A stretch of DNA of 22,644 nt from an uncultured Bacteroidota bacterium (GCA_937876435.1 CALEIL010000255.1:1-22644), one strand, 5' to 3'. Shown: positions 1-7,498, counted from the stretch's first letter. Numbers and translations: made by a program. Notes: generated by a model from the letters alone, not told the origin.

Positions 1-618
1 CAGCAGGTAGCCATTCTGGTCGATGGCATCGGTAGGACAGGCATCGATGCAACGCCGGCAGGTTCCGCAATAATCCTGGATGGGTTGGTCATAGGCCAGT
101 TCGATATCGATCATTATCTCGCCCAGAAAAAAATAAGATCCCGCCTTCGGGTGAATCAACAGGGTGTTTTTCCCTCGCCAGCCAATGCCCGCCCGTTCGG
201 CCCAGACCCGTTCCAGAACAGGAGCTGAATCCACGAAGACACGACCGTTGACTGGTGAAATATCCTCGTTGATAGCGGACAGCAATTCCCCGAGCTTTTT
301 CTTTATAATGTGATGGTAGTCCTTCCCGTAGGCGTATTGGGATATCTTGTAGGAATCCGGGTGAAGCTCCACCGGATTGTGGTAATTGTACGCCAGGACG
401 ATGATGGATTGACTGCCTTCCACCAGGAGACGGGGATCCGTTCTTTTGTCAAAATAATTTTCCATGTAGCTCATCTCCCCATGGTATCCCCGGTCCAGCC
501 ACTCTCTCAACTTTTTACCTTCTTCGGTCAGTTCATCCGCCCGGGCTATTCCCACCCGGCTGAAGCCCAACTGCAGGCCTCTTTGTTTGATCCATTTTGA
601 AGCGGCAATTTTATCCAT
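1..618 (-). CDS. queG: Epoxyqueuosine reductase QueG, N-terminal part (cut by window edge)
   Basis: QueG is a cytosolic cobalamin- and iron-sulfur-dependent enzyme that reduces epoxyqueuosine to queuosine at the tRNA wobble position. The reading frame is open from the ATG at 618 to the window edge, giving 206 residues that start MDKIAASKWIKQRGLQLGFS. The family landmarks are visible: the catalytic-Asp segment VFVDSAPVLERVWAERAGIG (Asp130), the following GWRGKNTLLI, and the first ferredoxin-type cluster motif with Cys174, Cys177, Cys180 and Cys184 followed by Pro. The second 4Fe-4S motif and the C-terminus lie outside the window. The start codon is 2 nt after the stop of the upstream secreted dehydrogenase gene, so it is probably translated from the same transcript. 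Truncation here is a window artefact, not evidence of a pseudogene. Identification is confident from the motif set. Confidence 0.93.
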   Translation of the reverse strand, partial: MDKIAASKWIKQRGLQLGFSRVGIARADELTEEGKKLREWLDRGYHGEMSYMENYFDKRTDPRLLVEGSQSIIVLAYNYHNPVELHPDSYKISQYAYGKDYHHIIKKKLGELLSAINEDISPVNGRVFVDSAPVLERVWAERAGIGWRGKNTLLIHPKAGSYFFLGEIMIDIELAYDQPIQDYCGTCRRCIDACPTDAIDQNGYLL

Positions 619-620
619 GA

Positions 621-3035
621 TCAGTGTGCAATCGACACTTTTTTCCTGATTCGAAAGTGCTCTCCCAAAACCTGAAGAGTATATATTCCCGACGGCAGAT
701 TTGGTAAATTCAAACGGACGCCCCCGCCTTCGTGAAGTGTTTTCTCCGCTTTGAAATGAAGTCGACCACGCGCATCGTGCAAAAACACCTTCACCTCTCC
801 CCCATCCATTCCGATGGCCTGCAAAGTCAGATATCGGTCAGCCGGATTAGGAAAAATCCTGAATTCGGTTTTGACTTCATCGCAATTGGGATACAGATAC
901 TTTTCCCGCACCGTTTTGAGCCCCAGCGGATCTTCGACCGACAACCGGATCCTGTAGTAATAGGTTTCGATACCACAACCAAGCGGCTCGATATAAGCCC
1001 GGGCCGTGGGGGTTGTAAACTGGGATTCCTGGTGAAAATGGGTATTGTGATGGAGAAAGACCGTCCATTCGTATTTCAATTCCTGTGCGCTATGTTCCTT
1101 GTCGGAAATCTCAGCTTCCAGGGGCCATTCTGTGGAATGTAGAATGCTGTATTTGTCACTGTTTTGTATAGTGACGATATCCACCTCAGGCGGGGTATTG
1201 TTGACAGAAATGAGGATATCCTTGTGACTGGAACTGCCCGAAATATCCGTCACGGTGAGTTGTATCGTGTGAGATTGTGGCTGGTCACCGGCAAACGTGT
1301 ATTGAAATCCGGGAGCTCTACTCAGGATTTCATCACCCAATTCCCATACAAAATTCAGCGCACCCCCCTCGGGATCATAGGATTCTGAGGCATCAAAACG
1401 GACCGTGAGAGGTCCTGCCCCAAACACCGTATCGGGTGTGCAGATTATGACGGGTTTGCGATTTCCTTCGAAACTCAGTTTCTGAATTCTATGCGGATCG
1501 TGCGTGACGATATATACGTTTTGATCGTAAGGATTCTCCGTCATCTGCACTACACCTCCTATGCCATCTGCCCAATTTTGAATACTTCTGACCTCCCGGT
1601 TCTGATTAAACGTCAACACCCGGAGCCAACCGTGAAAATCTCCGTGAAAATAGGCATTGCGCATAGAATCCGGGTACGCGTCCATCGTGTAAAACACCCC
1701 TCCTATGGACGAACTGCCATTGAAATCATCCCCGTACTCCAACGAGGTCCCGGGGTCGTGAATCCCTCTGACCACGGCTTTGCCATCTTCAGAGAAGCCA
1801 GGTAAAAAAGTAGATACGGTATCGCTGATCCAATTGGCGTAGGACATCACGGGTCGTTGATGAACGAAGGTAGGTACAGATTCCGGAACCGTGATTCTAT
1901 CGTCGCACGGATGAGCAAAGCGGACGCTATGGCTGGTGGTAGCCTGCACAATCAGGTCTTTAAAATAAAAATATTGCTGACTACAGTTACCGCCGCCGAT
2001 CGGTGCATCGTAATTGGGCACTTCCTTATCCCGGAACAAATAGTACGATTCCTGCCCCTGAAAGACCGGCCATCCAAAATTGAGACCGGGCCCATCCACA
2101 ATATTAATCTCCTCCCAGCTCCAGTCCCCCACATCTCCCACCAAAAGATTGCCGGGTCCATTCGCTTCGCTGGCGGAACCTGGATACAAGGTCATTCTGA
2201 ATGGGTTTCTGAATCCCAGTGCCCAGACTTTTGAAACAGGCTCATCCTTGCGTTCCGGGCTATAGAACGGATTGGTGGGCAAACCTTCACCGGTTTCAGG
2301 ATCGACCCTGAGAATCTTGCCGCAATAGGAGTTCAAAAACTGAGAGCGATATGCTCCGATGTTTTCCTCTTCCCGCAATATTCCATCGTCCAGTGCCTGC
2401 TGATCAAAAGCCAGATCCGGGAAAGGTTGTTGACCGACAAAATCCTTGCCCGGGGCGCTCCCATCGCCCACAGAAAACAACAGGCTGGTATCCCGCCCAA
2501 ACAAAAGCGTTCCGATCCCATGTGATTTGGTCGTAATGGGTATCCCATCCACAGGCCCCGTCCCTATGATAATTTTGCGGCTGTCCGGTAAGACCTGACC
2601 GGGATTGGACAAATCGATCGTATAACGTGTAATCCGCGCAATCGTGGCCTGATTGTATTCGTCAACACCTGCGTCATATTGACTATCCGAACCGTGATAA
2701 AGGTGGTATCGGTCTACGACATACATGAGATATATCCAACCATTATTCAGAAAATCGGGATGCAGGGCGACCCCCAACATTCCATGATCGCTCCAAAATC
2801 CCACTTCATCGGAAATATCAATGACGGGACCGCTGCTGATCTGATGACCGGTCATTTCCCACAATTTGCCATCCTGCGACCACACGTAGGAAACTTCCCG
2901 ACCAGTATGGACCATCCCGACCGGGTAAGGTATTTGATCTGTGACCGTCTCCAGAAAAAATCCCTCAGGCAAGGACTGTGAGTCGGCAAGACGGACCATC
3001 AAAAGAGTAGTCAGAATGAGAAAAAGTCTAATCAT
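621..3035 (-). CDS. Secreted PQQ-type sugar dehydrogenase-like protein with PKD domains and T9SS sorting domain
   Basis: This 804-residue protein has an N-terminal signal peptide (about residues 1-19, ending near LADSQS). It is followed by a glucose/sorbosone dehydrogenase-type six-bladed propeller (about 25-525), with stretches such as GMLGVALHPDFLNNGWIYLMY, KVWALGFRNPFRM and DVGDWSWEEIN. Residues about 530-613 form a PKD domain (FDASESYDPEGG), and about 614-720 look like a second Ig/PKD-like region. Residues 725-804 are a type A type IX secretion sorting domain (FRIFPNPADRYL near its start, LPSGIYTLQV near its end). Family knowledge suggests PQQ- and calcium-dependent oxidation of sugars or related alcohols outside the cell, but many such propellers have unproven substrates. 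The sorting domain implies export across the outer membrane and surface anchoring or release. A promoter match lies 148 nt upstream. It is followed after 2 nt by queG. Confidence 0.9.
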   Translation of the reverse strand: MIRLFLILTTLLMVRLADSQSLPEGFFLETVTDQIPYPVGMVHTGREVSYVWSQDGKLWEMTGHQISSGPVIDISDEVGFWSDHGMLGVALHPDFLNNGWIYLMYVVDRYHLYHGSDSQYDAGVDEYNQATIARITRYTIDLSNPGQVLPDSRKIIIGTGPVDGIPITTKSHGIGTLLFGRDTSLLFSVGDGSAPGKDFVGQQPFPDLAFDQQALDDGILREEENIGAYRSQFLNSYCGKILRVDPETGEGLPTNPFYSPERKDEPVSKVWALGFRNPFRMTLYPGSASEANGPGNLLVGDVGDWSWEEINIVDGPGLNFGWPVFQGQESYYLFRDKEVPNYDAPIGGGNCSQQYFYFKDLIVQATTSHSVRFAHPCDDRITVPESVPTFVHQRPVMSYANWISDTVSTFLPGFSEDGKAVVRGIHDPGTSLEYGDDFNGSSSIGGVFYTMDAYPDSMRNAYFHGDFHGWLRVLTFNQNREVRSIQNWADGIGGVVQMTENPYDQNVYIVTHDPHRIQKLSFEGNRKPVIICTPDTVFGAGPLTVRFDASESYDPEGGALNFVWELGDEILSRAPGFQYTFAGDQPQSHTIQLTVTDISGSSSHKDILISVNNTPPEVDIVTIQNSDKYSILHSTEWPLEAEISDKEHSAQELKYEWTVFLHHNTHFHQESQFTTPTARAYIEPLGCGIETYYYRIRLSVEDPLGLKTVREKYLYPNCDEVKTEFRIFPNPADRYLTLQAIGMDGGEVKVFLHDARGRLHFKAEKTLHEGGGVRLNLPNLPSGIYTLQVLGEHFRIRKKVSIAH

Positions 3036-3080
3036 ACTGGAGATATAACGACTCAGCGGATAGAAATCATCTAAAAATTA

Positions 3081-3105
3081 CCGGGGAAGAAAAAATAGTC
3101 CCCCG
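3081..3105 (-). repeat. GC-rich inverted repeat in the 5' leader of the dehydrogenase gene
   Basis: CGGGG at 3082-3086 is complementary to CCCCG at 3101-3105, giving a 5-bp GC stem with a 14-nt A/T-rich loop. On the minus strand the loop contains a run of six T. If transcription starts near 3176, this hairpin lies in the leader about 50-70 nt before the start codon. It could instead be part of the sdhB transcript end. Function unknown. Confidence 0.4.
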
Positions 3106-3150
3106 AGAAGTTTTGGATAAAATGAGATATAAAATCCAATGTAGTTCATT

Positions 3151-3162
3151 TCCCCCGGGGGA
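3151..3162. repeat. 12-bp perfect palindrome TCCCCCGGGGGA
   Basis: The sequence TCCCCCGGGGGA is fully self-complementary and stands out in an AT-rich gap. It lies just downstream of the predicted transcription start of the dehydrogenase gene. With no loop it is more likely a DNA-level site than an RNA hairpin, although its G run could also pair with the C run at 3100-3104. Confidence 0.5.
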
Positions 3163-3182
3163 CGTGGTAAATGGGATTAGTG

Positions 3183-3215
3183 CAAATCTAAAAATTTTTA
3201 ATCAAAGCCTTTCAA
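3183..3215 (-). promoter_or_regulatory. Predicted Bacteroidota-type promoter of the secreted dehydrogenase gene
   Basis: Read on the minus strand, TAGATTTG (3190-3183) is an exact match to the Bacteroidota -7 element TAnnTTTG. A TTG (3215-3213) lies 22 nt upstream, within the usual -33 to -7 spacing range. The implied start near 3176 would give a leader of about 140 nt containing both GC-rich inverted repeats. It rests on motif matching only. Confidence 0.45.
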
Positions 3216-3246
3216 TAATTTCACACCTTAACTTTTACAACAATCT

Positions 3247-4002
3247 TCAGTCTTTGATTTTATGCGTTGAGAATGAACTACTTATATACTCTCTGTTTAG
3301 CCGGGCAATATTGGCTACGCTGATCTCTTTGGGACATTCGGCCTCACAGGCTCCCACGTTGGAACAATTGCCGAAACCTTCCTTATTCATCTGCGCCACC
3401 ATTCGCTGGGCCCTTCTTTTGGATTCTACTTCCCCCTGAGGCAACAAAGCCAGATGGGACACTTTCGCTCCCGTAAACAATACCGCACTGGCATTGGGGC
3501 AGGCAGCCACACAGGCTCCGCATCCGATACAGGCAGCCGCGTCAAAGGCGAGGGAGGACTGATCCTTCTCGATGGGTATCACATTGCCATCGGGAGCTGA
3601 TCCGGTGGATACTGAAATATATCCGCCAGCCTGGATGATCCTGTCAAAGGAGGAACGGTCCACCACGAGGTCTTTGACGACCGGAAACGAGCCGGCACGA
3701 AATGGTTCGATCACGATCGTTTCACCATCCTTGAAATGTCGCATATGCAACTGGCAGGTAGTGGTCGCCCGGAGAGGTCCATGAGCCAGACCATTGATCA
3801 TCAATCCACAGGTCCCGCAGATACCTTCCCGGCAGTCGTGGTCAAACGCGACCGGATCTTTTTTCTGTTCGATCAATTCCTGGTTGAGAACATCCAGCAT
3901 CTCAAGAAAGGACATTTCTTCCGTGGCATTCACCTGATAGGTTTCAAACCCACCATTATCGTTTTGGTTTCTCTGCCTCCAAATCTGAAGCGTAAGTTTC
4001 AT
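3247..4002 (-). CDS. sdhB: Succinate dehydrogenase / fumarate reductase iron-sulfur subunit SdhB
   Basis: This 251-residue subunit carries electrons from the flavoprotein to the membrane quinone site in respiratory complex II. All cluster ligands are present. The 2Fe-2S domain has Cys57, Cys62, Cys65 and Cys83 (segment CREGICGTCGLMING). The C-terminal ferredoxin-like domain has Cys158, Cys161, Cys164 and Cys168-Pro, then Cys213, Cys219 and Cys223-Pro, which together bind the 4Fe-4S and 3Fe-4S centres. Length is normal for the family. It is the last gene of sdhC-sdhA-sdhB. A 69-nt gap separates it from sdhA, much longer than the 3 nt between sdhC and sdhA, and that gap carries a hairpin. It works on the cytoplasmic face of the inner membrane. 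Confidence 0.97.
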   Translation of the reverse strand: MKLTLQIWRQRNQNDNGGFETYQVNATEEMSFLEMLDVLNQELIEQKKDPVAFDHDCREGICGTCGLMINGLAHGPLRATTTCQLHMRHFKDGETIVIEPFRAGSFPVVKDLVVDRSSFDRIIQAGGYISVSTGSAPDGNVIPIEKDQSSLAFDAAACIGCGACVAACPNASAVLFTGAKVSHLALLPQGEVESKRRAQRMVAQMNKEGFGNCSNVGACEAECPKEISVANIARLNREYISSSFSTHKIKD

Positions 4003-4034
4003 ACTTTTTGTATTTAAGTATTCAAATTTTGATC

Positions 4035-4062
4035 GACCTGCTACCCCGCTTATCCGCAGGTC
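4035..4062 (-). repeat. Intercistronic inverted repeat between sdhA and sdhB
   Basis: GACCTGC (4035-4041) and GCAGGTC (4056-4062) form a perfect 7-bp stem with a 14-nt loop, in the only sizeable gap of the sdh operon. No T run follows on the minus strand, so it is not a typical terminator. An mRNA-stabilising or processing hairpin that tunes SdhB relative to SdhA is a reasonable guess. Confidence 0.55.
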
Positions 4063-4071
4063 ATCACAAGG

Positions 4072-6120
4072 CTATTTATAACTTCGTACCTTGAGTTCTA
4101 CGTTTTCAAAAATCAATGGTTCTATATGCATGGTCGGCTCCGTCTCATCCCATTCCCAGGCCGTCACGTGAGCAAACCCTTCATCCCGCCTCAAAGCTTC
4201 CCCGTCCGCGGTCTGATACTCTTCTCTGAAATGACCACCGGCAGATTCTTCTCTGTTGAGGGCATCGAGAATCATCACCTCTCCCATCTCCATAAAGTCA
4301 GCTACCCGCAGGGCTTTTTCCAACTCGGGATTATATTCATTCCGGTCTCCCGGTATATATACTTTGTTCCAATACTGCTCGCGCAACTCACGCACCAGGT
4401 CACGGGCTTTGAGCAATCCTTCCCGGTTTCGGGCCATACCGCAATACTCCCACATGATATTTCCCAGTCGGCGGTGAAAAGTATCAACGGACAGATCACC
4501 CTGAACACCCATCAGCCGGTCAATCCGTTCGTTCACCGCTTTTTCCGCCTCCAGGAACTCAGGACTGTCATGAGGAATCCTGGGTGTCCGGATATCCTGT
4601 GAAAGGAACTGACCGATCGTATAGGGGATCACGAAATAACCGTCAGCCAGACCCTGCATCAGGGCAGAAGCTCCCAGCCTGTTGGCTCCGTGATCAGAGA
4701 AATTGCATTCCCCCAGCGCAAACAATCCAGGTATATTGGTTTCCAGATTGTAATCAACCCACAGACCACCCATGGTGTAATGCACCGCAGGGTAGATCAT
4801 CATAGGCGTTTTATAGGGATTCTCTCCAGTAATTTTTTCATACATTTCAAACAGGTTGCCGTACTTCTGTTCGATGACTTCCTCCCCGTATTGACGGATA
4901 ACGTTCGCATCCGGATTTTCGACCCCGTGCTGATGCGCCGCCATTTTTCCGTATCGTTCTATTGCAAACTGAAAATCAAGAAAAACGGCCAGGCCAGATT
5001 CGTTCACCCCAAAACCCTGGTCACACGCCTGCTTGGCTGCCCGGCTGGCTACGTCCCTGGGCACCAGGTTTCCATAAGCCGGATACCGTCGTTCCAGATA
5101 GTAATCCCGGTCCTCCTCCGGTATGGCATTGGGTGATTTGGTTTTTTTCCTGATCGCTTCCACATCCTCTTTCTTCCTGGGCACCCACACGCGGCCGTCA
5201 TTTCGGAGCGATTCCGACATCAGGGTCAGCTTGGATTGATAGGATCCGGAAACCGGTATACAGGTCGGATGGATTTGGGTATAACACGGATTGGCCATAA
5301 ACGCGCCTCTGTTGACTGCCCTCCAGGCAGCGGTGACGTTGCAACCCATCGCGTTGGTAGACAGGTAAAAAACGTTTCCGTATCCGCCCGTAGCGAGTAC
5401 GACGCAGTGCGCTGAGTGTCGTTCGATCTCGCCGTTTATCAGATTCCGGACTATGACTCCCCGGGCTTTTCCACCCACGATGACTATATCGAGAACCTCG
5501 TGTCTGGTATAGAGTTCGACCTGACCGGTAGATACCTGTCTGGACAGTGCCGAATAAGCCCCTATCAACAACTGCTGACCGGTCTGCCCCCGGGCGTAGA
5601 ATGTCCGGGACACCTGGACTCCCCCAAAAGACCGGTTAGCCAGGAGCCCTCCGTATTCTCTGGCGAAAGGGACACCCTGAGCGACGCATTGGTCGATAAT
5701 GTTGGTGCTGACTTCCGCGAGCCGGTAAGTATTGGCCTCCCGGGACCGGTAATCCCCTCCCTTGATGGTATCATAAAACAATCTGTAAATGCTGTCTCCG
5801 TCGTTCTGGTAATTTTTCGCTGCATTGATCCCTCCCTGGGCGGCTATGCTGTGAGCCCGGCGCGGTGAATCGTGGAAGGTGAAAGTCTTCACCTTATACC
5901 CCAGTTCTGCCAGGGATGCCGCCGCGGATGATCCGGCCAAACCGGTTCCTACGACGATGATCTCGATGTTTCGTTTGTTATTGGGGGCTACCAGATTGAG
6001 TTCGCCCTTATAATTCTGCCACTTTTCTTCCAGAGGACCGGCGGGAATTTTAGGATCCAGCAGTGTATTTTGATCTGTGCTTACAGCGTTCTCTTTCACT
6101 ATTGTACTCATCTCACTCAT
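4072..6120 (-). CDS. sdhA: Succinate dehydrogenase / fumarate reductase flavoprotein subunit SdhA
   Basis: This 682-residue subunit oxidises succinate to fumarate with covalently bound FAD. The Rossmann motif GTGLAG is at residues 58-63. The FAD-attachment segment RRAHSIAAQGGINA puts the flavin-linked histidine at His90. Active-site segments are also visible: HPTCIP, SESLRNDGRVWV, HYTMGGLWVD and GECNFSDHGANRLGASAL. A stretch of about 50 residues precedes the FAD fold. Length and motifs fit the form found with a single diheme membrane subunit. Start is taken at the ATG at 6120, 3 nt after the sdhC stop, with a second Met at codon 4. It forms a complex with SdhB and SdhC at the cytoplasmic membrane, in the TCA cycle and respiratory chain. 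Confidence 0.97.
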   Translation of the reverse strand: MSEMSTIVKENAVSTDQNTLLDPKIPAGPLEEKWQNYKGELNLVAPNNKRNIEIIVVGTGLAGSSAAASLAELGYKVKTFTFHDSPRRAHSIAAQGGINAAKNYQNDGDSIYRLFYDTIKGGDYRSREANTYRLAEVSTNIIDQCVAQGVPFAREYGGLLANRSFGGVQVSRTFYARGQTGQQLLIGAYSALSRQVSTGQVELYTRHEVLDIVIVGGKARGVIVRNLINGEIERHSAHCVVLATGGYGNVFYLSTNAMGCNVTAAWRAVNRGAFMANPCYTQIHPTCIPVSGSYQSKLTLMSESLRNDGRVWVPRKKEDVEAIRKKTKSPNAIPEEDRDYYLERRYPAYGNLVPRDVASRAAKQACDQGFGVNESGLAVFLDFQFAIERYGKMAAHQHGVENPDANVIRQYGEEVIEQKYGNLFEMYEKITGENPYKTPMMIYPAVHYTMGGLWVDYNLETNIPGLFALGECNFSDHGANRLGASALMQGLADGYFVIPYTIGQFLSQDIRTPRIPHDSPEFLEAEKAVNERIDRLMGVQGDLSVDTFHRRLGNIMWEYCGMARNREGLLKARDLVRELREQYWNKVYIPGDRNEYNPELEKALRVADFMEMGEVMILDALNREESAGGHFREEYQTADGEALRRDEGFAHVTAWEWDETEPTMHIEPLIFENVELKVRSYK

Positions 6121-6123
6121 TAG

Positions 6124-6807
6124 TTATTTGACAAAAAATATGTACAGGGGAATCAGTGCAAAACCCAATGGAATCACGATGGAATATATCAATCCAAATC
6201 CCTTGATGATCGGCGTGTACTTGGGGTGATGCCAACCCAGAGTCTGAAAGGCACTGTAAAATCCGTGCTTCAGGTGAAAAAACAGGGCTACCTGACCGAT
6301 CACATAAAGCAATACGATCCACCAGATACCAAATGCGGTATAGACCCTGGTGTAGAGATCGGCTACGGGATGACCGTACCCTGCGTATTCGACCATATCC
6401 AGTTGCCCCAGTTTCATTTTCAACCAAAAGTCTCCGAGGTGCATAAACAGGAAGGCCAGAATCAGGAGTCCGAAAAGTGCCATATTGGAAGAAGCAAAAC
6501 TCGCATTGCGATATTTAAAATTTTTGTATCGTTTTGACCTCGAACTTCTGTTGTGGACGGTGATGACTATTCCCTGAATCGCGTGTAAAACAATAAAGAT
6601 GTACAGCCCGTACGAAATGGCTTTGATCAACCCATTATGCGTCATAAAATAAGCATAGGTATTGAACGAAAATCCCCCGTCATCGTTTAGCAATTGTAGA
6701 TTACCGGTCAGGTGTACGACCAGAAAAGTGATCAGAAAAAGTCCCGTCAAACTCATGATCAGCTTTCGGCCTATAGAAGATGTAAAAAAGCGTGACAACC
6801 AATTCAT
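6124..6807 (-). CDS. sdhC: Succinate dehydrogenase cytochrome b subunit SdhC (b558 family)
   Basis: This 227-residue integral membrane protein anchors complex II and passes electrons through heme b to the quinone. Five hydrophobic helices are visible (roughly 15-35, 64-84, 108-128, 160-180 and 206-224). Histidines His32, His75, His123 and His178 sit in the helices at spacings expected for the axial ligands of two b hemes, as in FrdC-type subunits. No sdhD follows, consistent with the single-anchor class B complex known from Bacteroidota and Bacillus. It is the first gene of the operon, with sdhA starting 3 nt after its stop. A Bacteroidota-type promoter match lies about 50 nt upstream. Confidence 0.95.
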   Translation of the reverse strand: MNWLSRFFTSSIGRKLIMSLTGLFLITFLVVHLTGNLQLLNDDGGFSFNTYAYFMTHNGLIKAISYGLYIFIVLHAIQGIVITVHNRSSRSKRYKNFKYRNASFASSNMALFGLLILAFLFMHLGDFWLKMKLGQLDMVEYAGYGHPVADLYTRVYTAFGIWWIVLLYVIGQVALFFHLKHGFYSAFQTLGWHHPKYTPIIKGFGLIYSIVIPLGFALIPLYIFFVK

Positions 6808-6856
6808 ATATTAAAGCTTTATGCTTAGATTTTATACCATTTTTTATTCCAACATC

Positions 6857-6889
6857 CAAAGCTATAAATTATAGATTCGAACCATCCAA
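6857..6889 (-). promoter_or_regulatory. Predicted promoter of the sdhCAB operon
   Basis: On the minus strand TAGCTTTG (6864-6857) matches the Bacteroidota -7 consensus TAnnTTTG exactly. TTG (6889-6887) lies 22 nt upstream as a candidate -33 element, the same spacing as in the predicted dehydrogenase promoter. The predicted start near 6850 gives a leader of about 43 nt before the sdhC ATG. Confidence 0.55.
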
Positions 6890-6900
6890 TATGAAAAGAA

Positions 6901-6914
6901 TAAATAATTATTTA
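6901..6914. promoter_or_regulatory. 14-bp perfect AT palindrome in the divergent promoter region
   Basis: TAAATAATTATTTA is fully self-complementary. Its centre is about 57 bp upstream of the predicted sdhC start and about 54 bp upstream of the predicted start of the rightward unit, a position typical of activator sites. Being AT-only in an AT-rich gap, it could have arisen by chance. Operator function is inference. Confidence 0.35.
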
Positions 6915-6947
6915 GAACGCATCTAAATTTTTTAAAAATATTTCCAC

Positions 6948-6955
6948 TAATTTTG
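6948..6955 (+). promoter_or_regulatory. Predicted -7 element for the unknown gene and rnr
   Basis: TAATTTTG matches TAnnTTTG exactly. No clear TTG is present at the expected -33 distance, only T-rich sequence. The implied start near 6962 is very close to the possible start codons of the next gene, so the leader is short, about 16-31 nt. Confidence 0.5.
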
Positions 6956-6975
6956 CACCATATTGTGGTGCGAAA
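6951..6975 (+). repeat. Inverted repeat over the predicted transcription start
   Basis: GCACCA (6955-6960) and TGGTGC (6966-6971) are perfect complements around a 5-nt centre. In RNA the stem extends to 10 bp through one G-U pair (6951-6960 with 6966-6975). It overlaps the end of the -7 element and the predicted start, so it could be an operator or a structured 5' end. Confidence 0.45.
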
Positions 6976-6992
6976 CAATGCAGACGGGCCCT

Positions 6993-7490
6993 ATGTCCAA
7001 CGTAAAAAAATTTTCAAAATTTATCGATTTATTTCAAGCCATACCTTTTCCTGTTACCTTACATCAGGATGCACATCACGACTTTAGCAACCAGGACAAG
7101 GGCATAAGACCCGAGTTTCTGGACGAGTATGTGGTCCCGTATATAGGTCAAACCGACGATGAATTTACGGAGTACGTACCGTGTTTTCAATTGAAGGCTG
7201 AAAAAAATTTCATCGCCATCGTTTTATGGAAGGCAGCCTTACTGGAGTATGCTTATTATGTAATGACCTACAACAATGCAGGAGACCTGATTCACCACCA
7301 AATTATCGCTGGTATGAAATCGGATGGAAAAAATGTGATCACTAGAATTGCCATGATAGACAATGATTCTGTCATTCACATGGTTGAAGGAGTGACAGGA
7401 AATGTAAACACCCAGGATTACGATCCTTCAGTGACCCGTGATTTCACTTTTGAAATCACTCCTGACGGATACATCAGCCTGGAACATTAA
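6993..7490 (+). CDS. Unknown protein encoded just upstream of rnr
   Basis: I do not recognise this family by name. From the ATG at 6993 the product is 165 residues (MSNVKKFSKFIDLFQ). In-frame alternatives are the ATG at 6978 and a TTG at 6963, but both sit inside the start-site inverted repeat and are less likely. There is no signal peptide or membrane helix. The segment FQAIPFPVTL near the N-terminus, followed by alternating short beta-like stretches (FIAIVLWKA, YAYYVMTYNNAGDLI, ITRIAMIDNDSVIHMVEG) and a final FTFEITPDGYISLEH, suggests a soluble mostly beta fold. It ends 8 nt before rnr and is likely co-transcribed with it, so a role linked to RNA turnover is possible but unproven. The coding character looks genuine and the frame is intact. 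Confidence 0.8.
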   Translation: MSNVKKFSKFIDLFQAIPFPVTLHQDAHHDFSNQDKGIRPEFLDEYVVPYIGQTDDEFTEYVPCFQLKAEKNFIAIVLWKAALLEYAYYVMTYNNAGDLIHHQIIAGMKSDGKNVITRIAMIDNDSVIHMVEGVTGNVNTQDYDPSVTRDFTFEITPDGYISLEH

Positions 7491-7498
7491 TTAGAACA

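Larger units (their letters stand above)
3036..3246. other. Gap between sdhB and the secreted dehydrogenase gene
   Basis: This is 211 bp between two genes that are both on the minus strand. I see no convincing coding sequence. It holds a promoter match for the downstream gene and two GC-rich inverted repeats in an otherwise AT-rich sequence. No classical terminator (GC stem followed directly by a T run on the minus strand) is clear for the end of sdhB. Confidence 0.6.

Noticed and set aside
1..618. Truncated queG as a possible pseudogene
   Set aside because: The frame is intact with all visible active-site residues. The missing part is simply beyond the window edge.
6124..6807. Missing sdhD as a sign of a broken complex II operon
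   Set aside because: The single diheme anchor form with five helices naturally lacks SdhD and is normal in this phylum.
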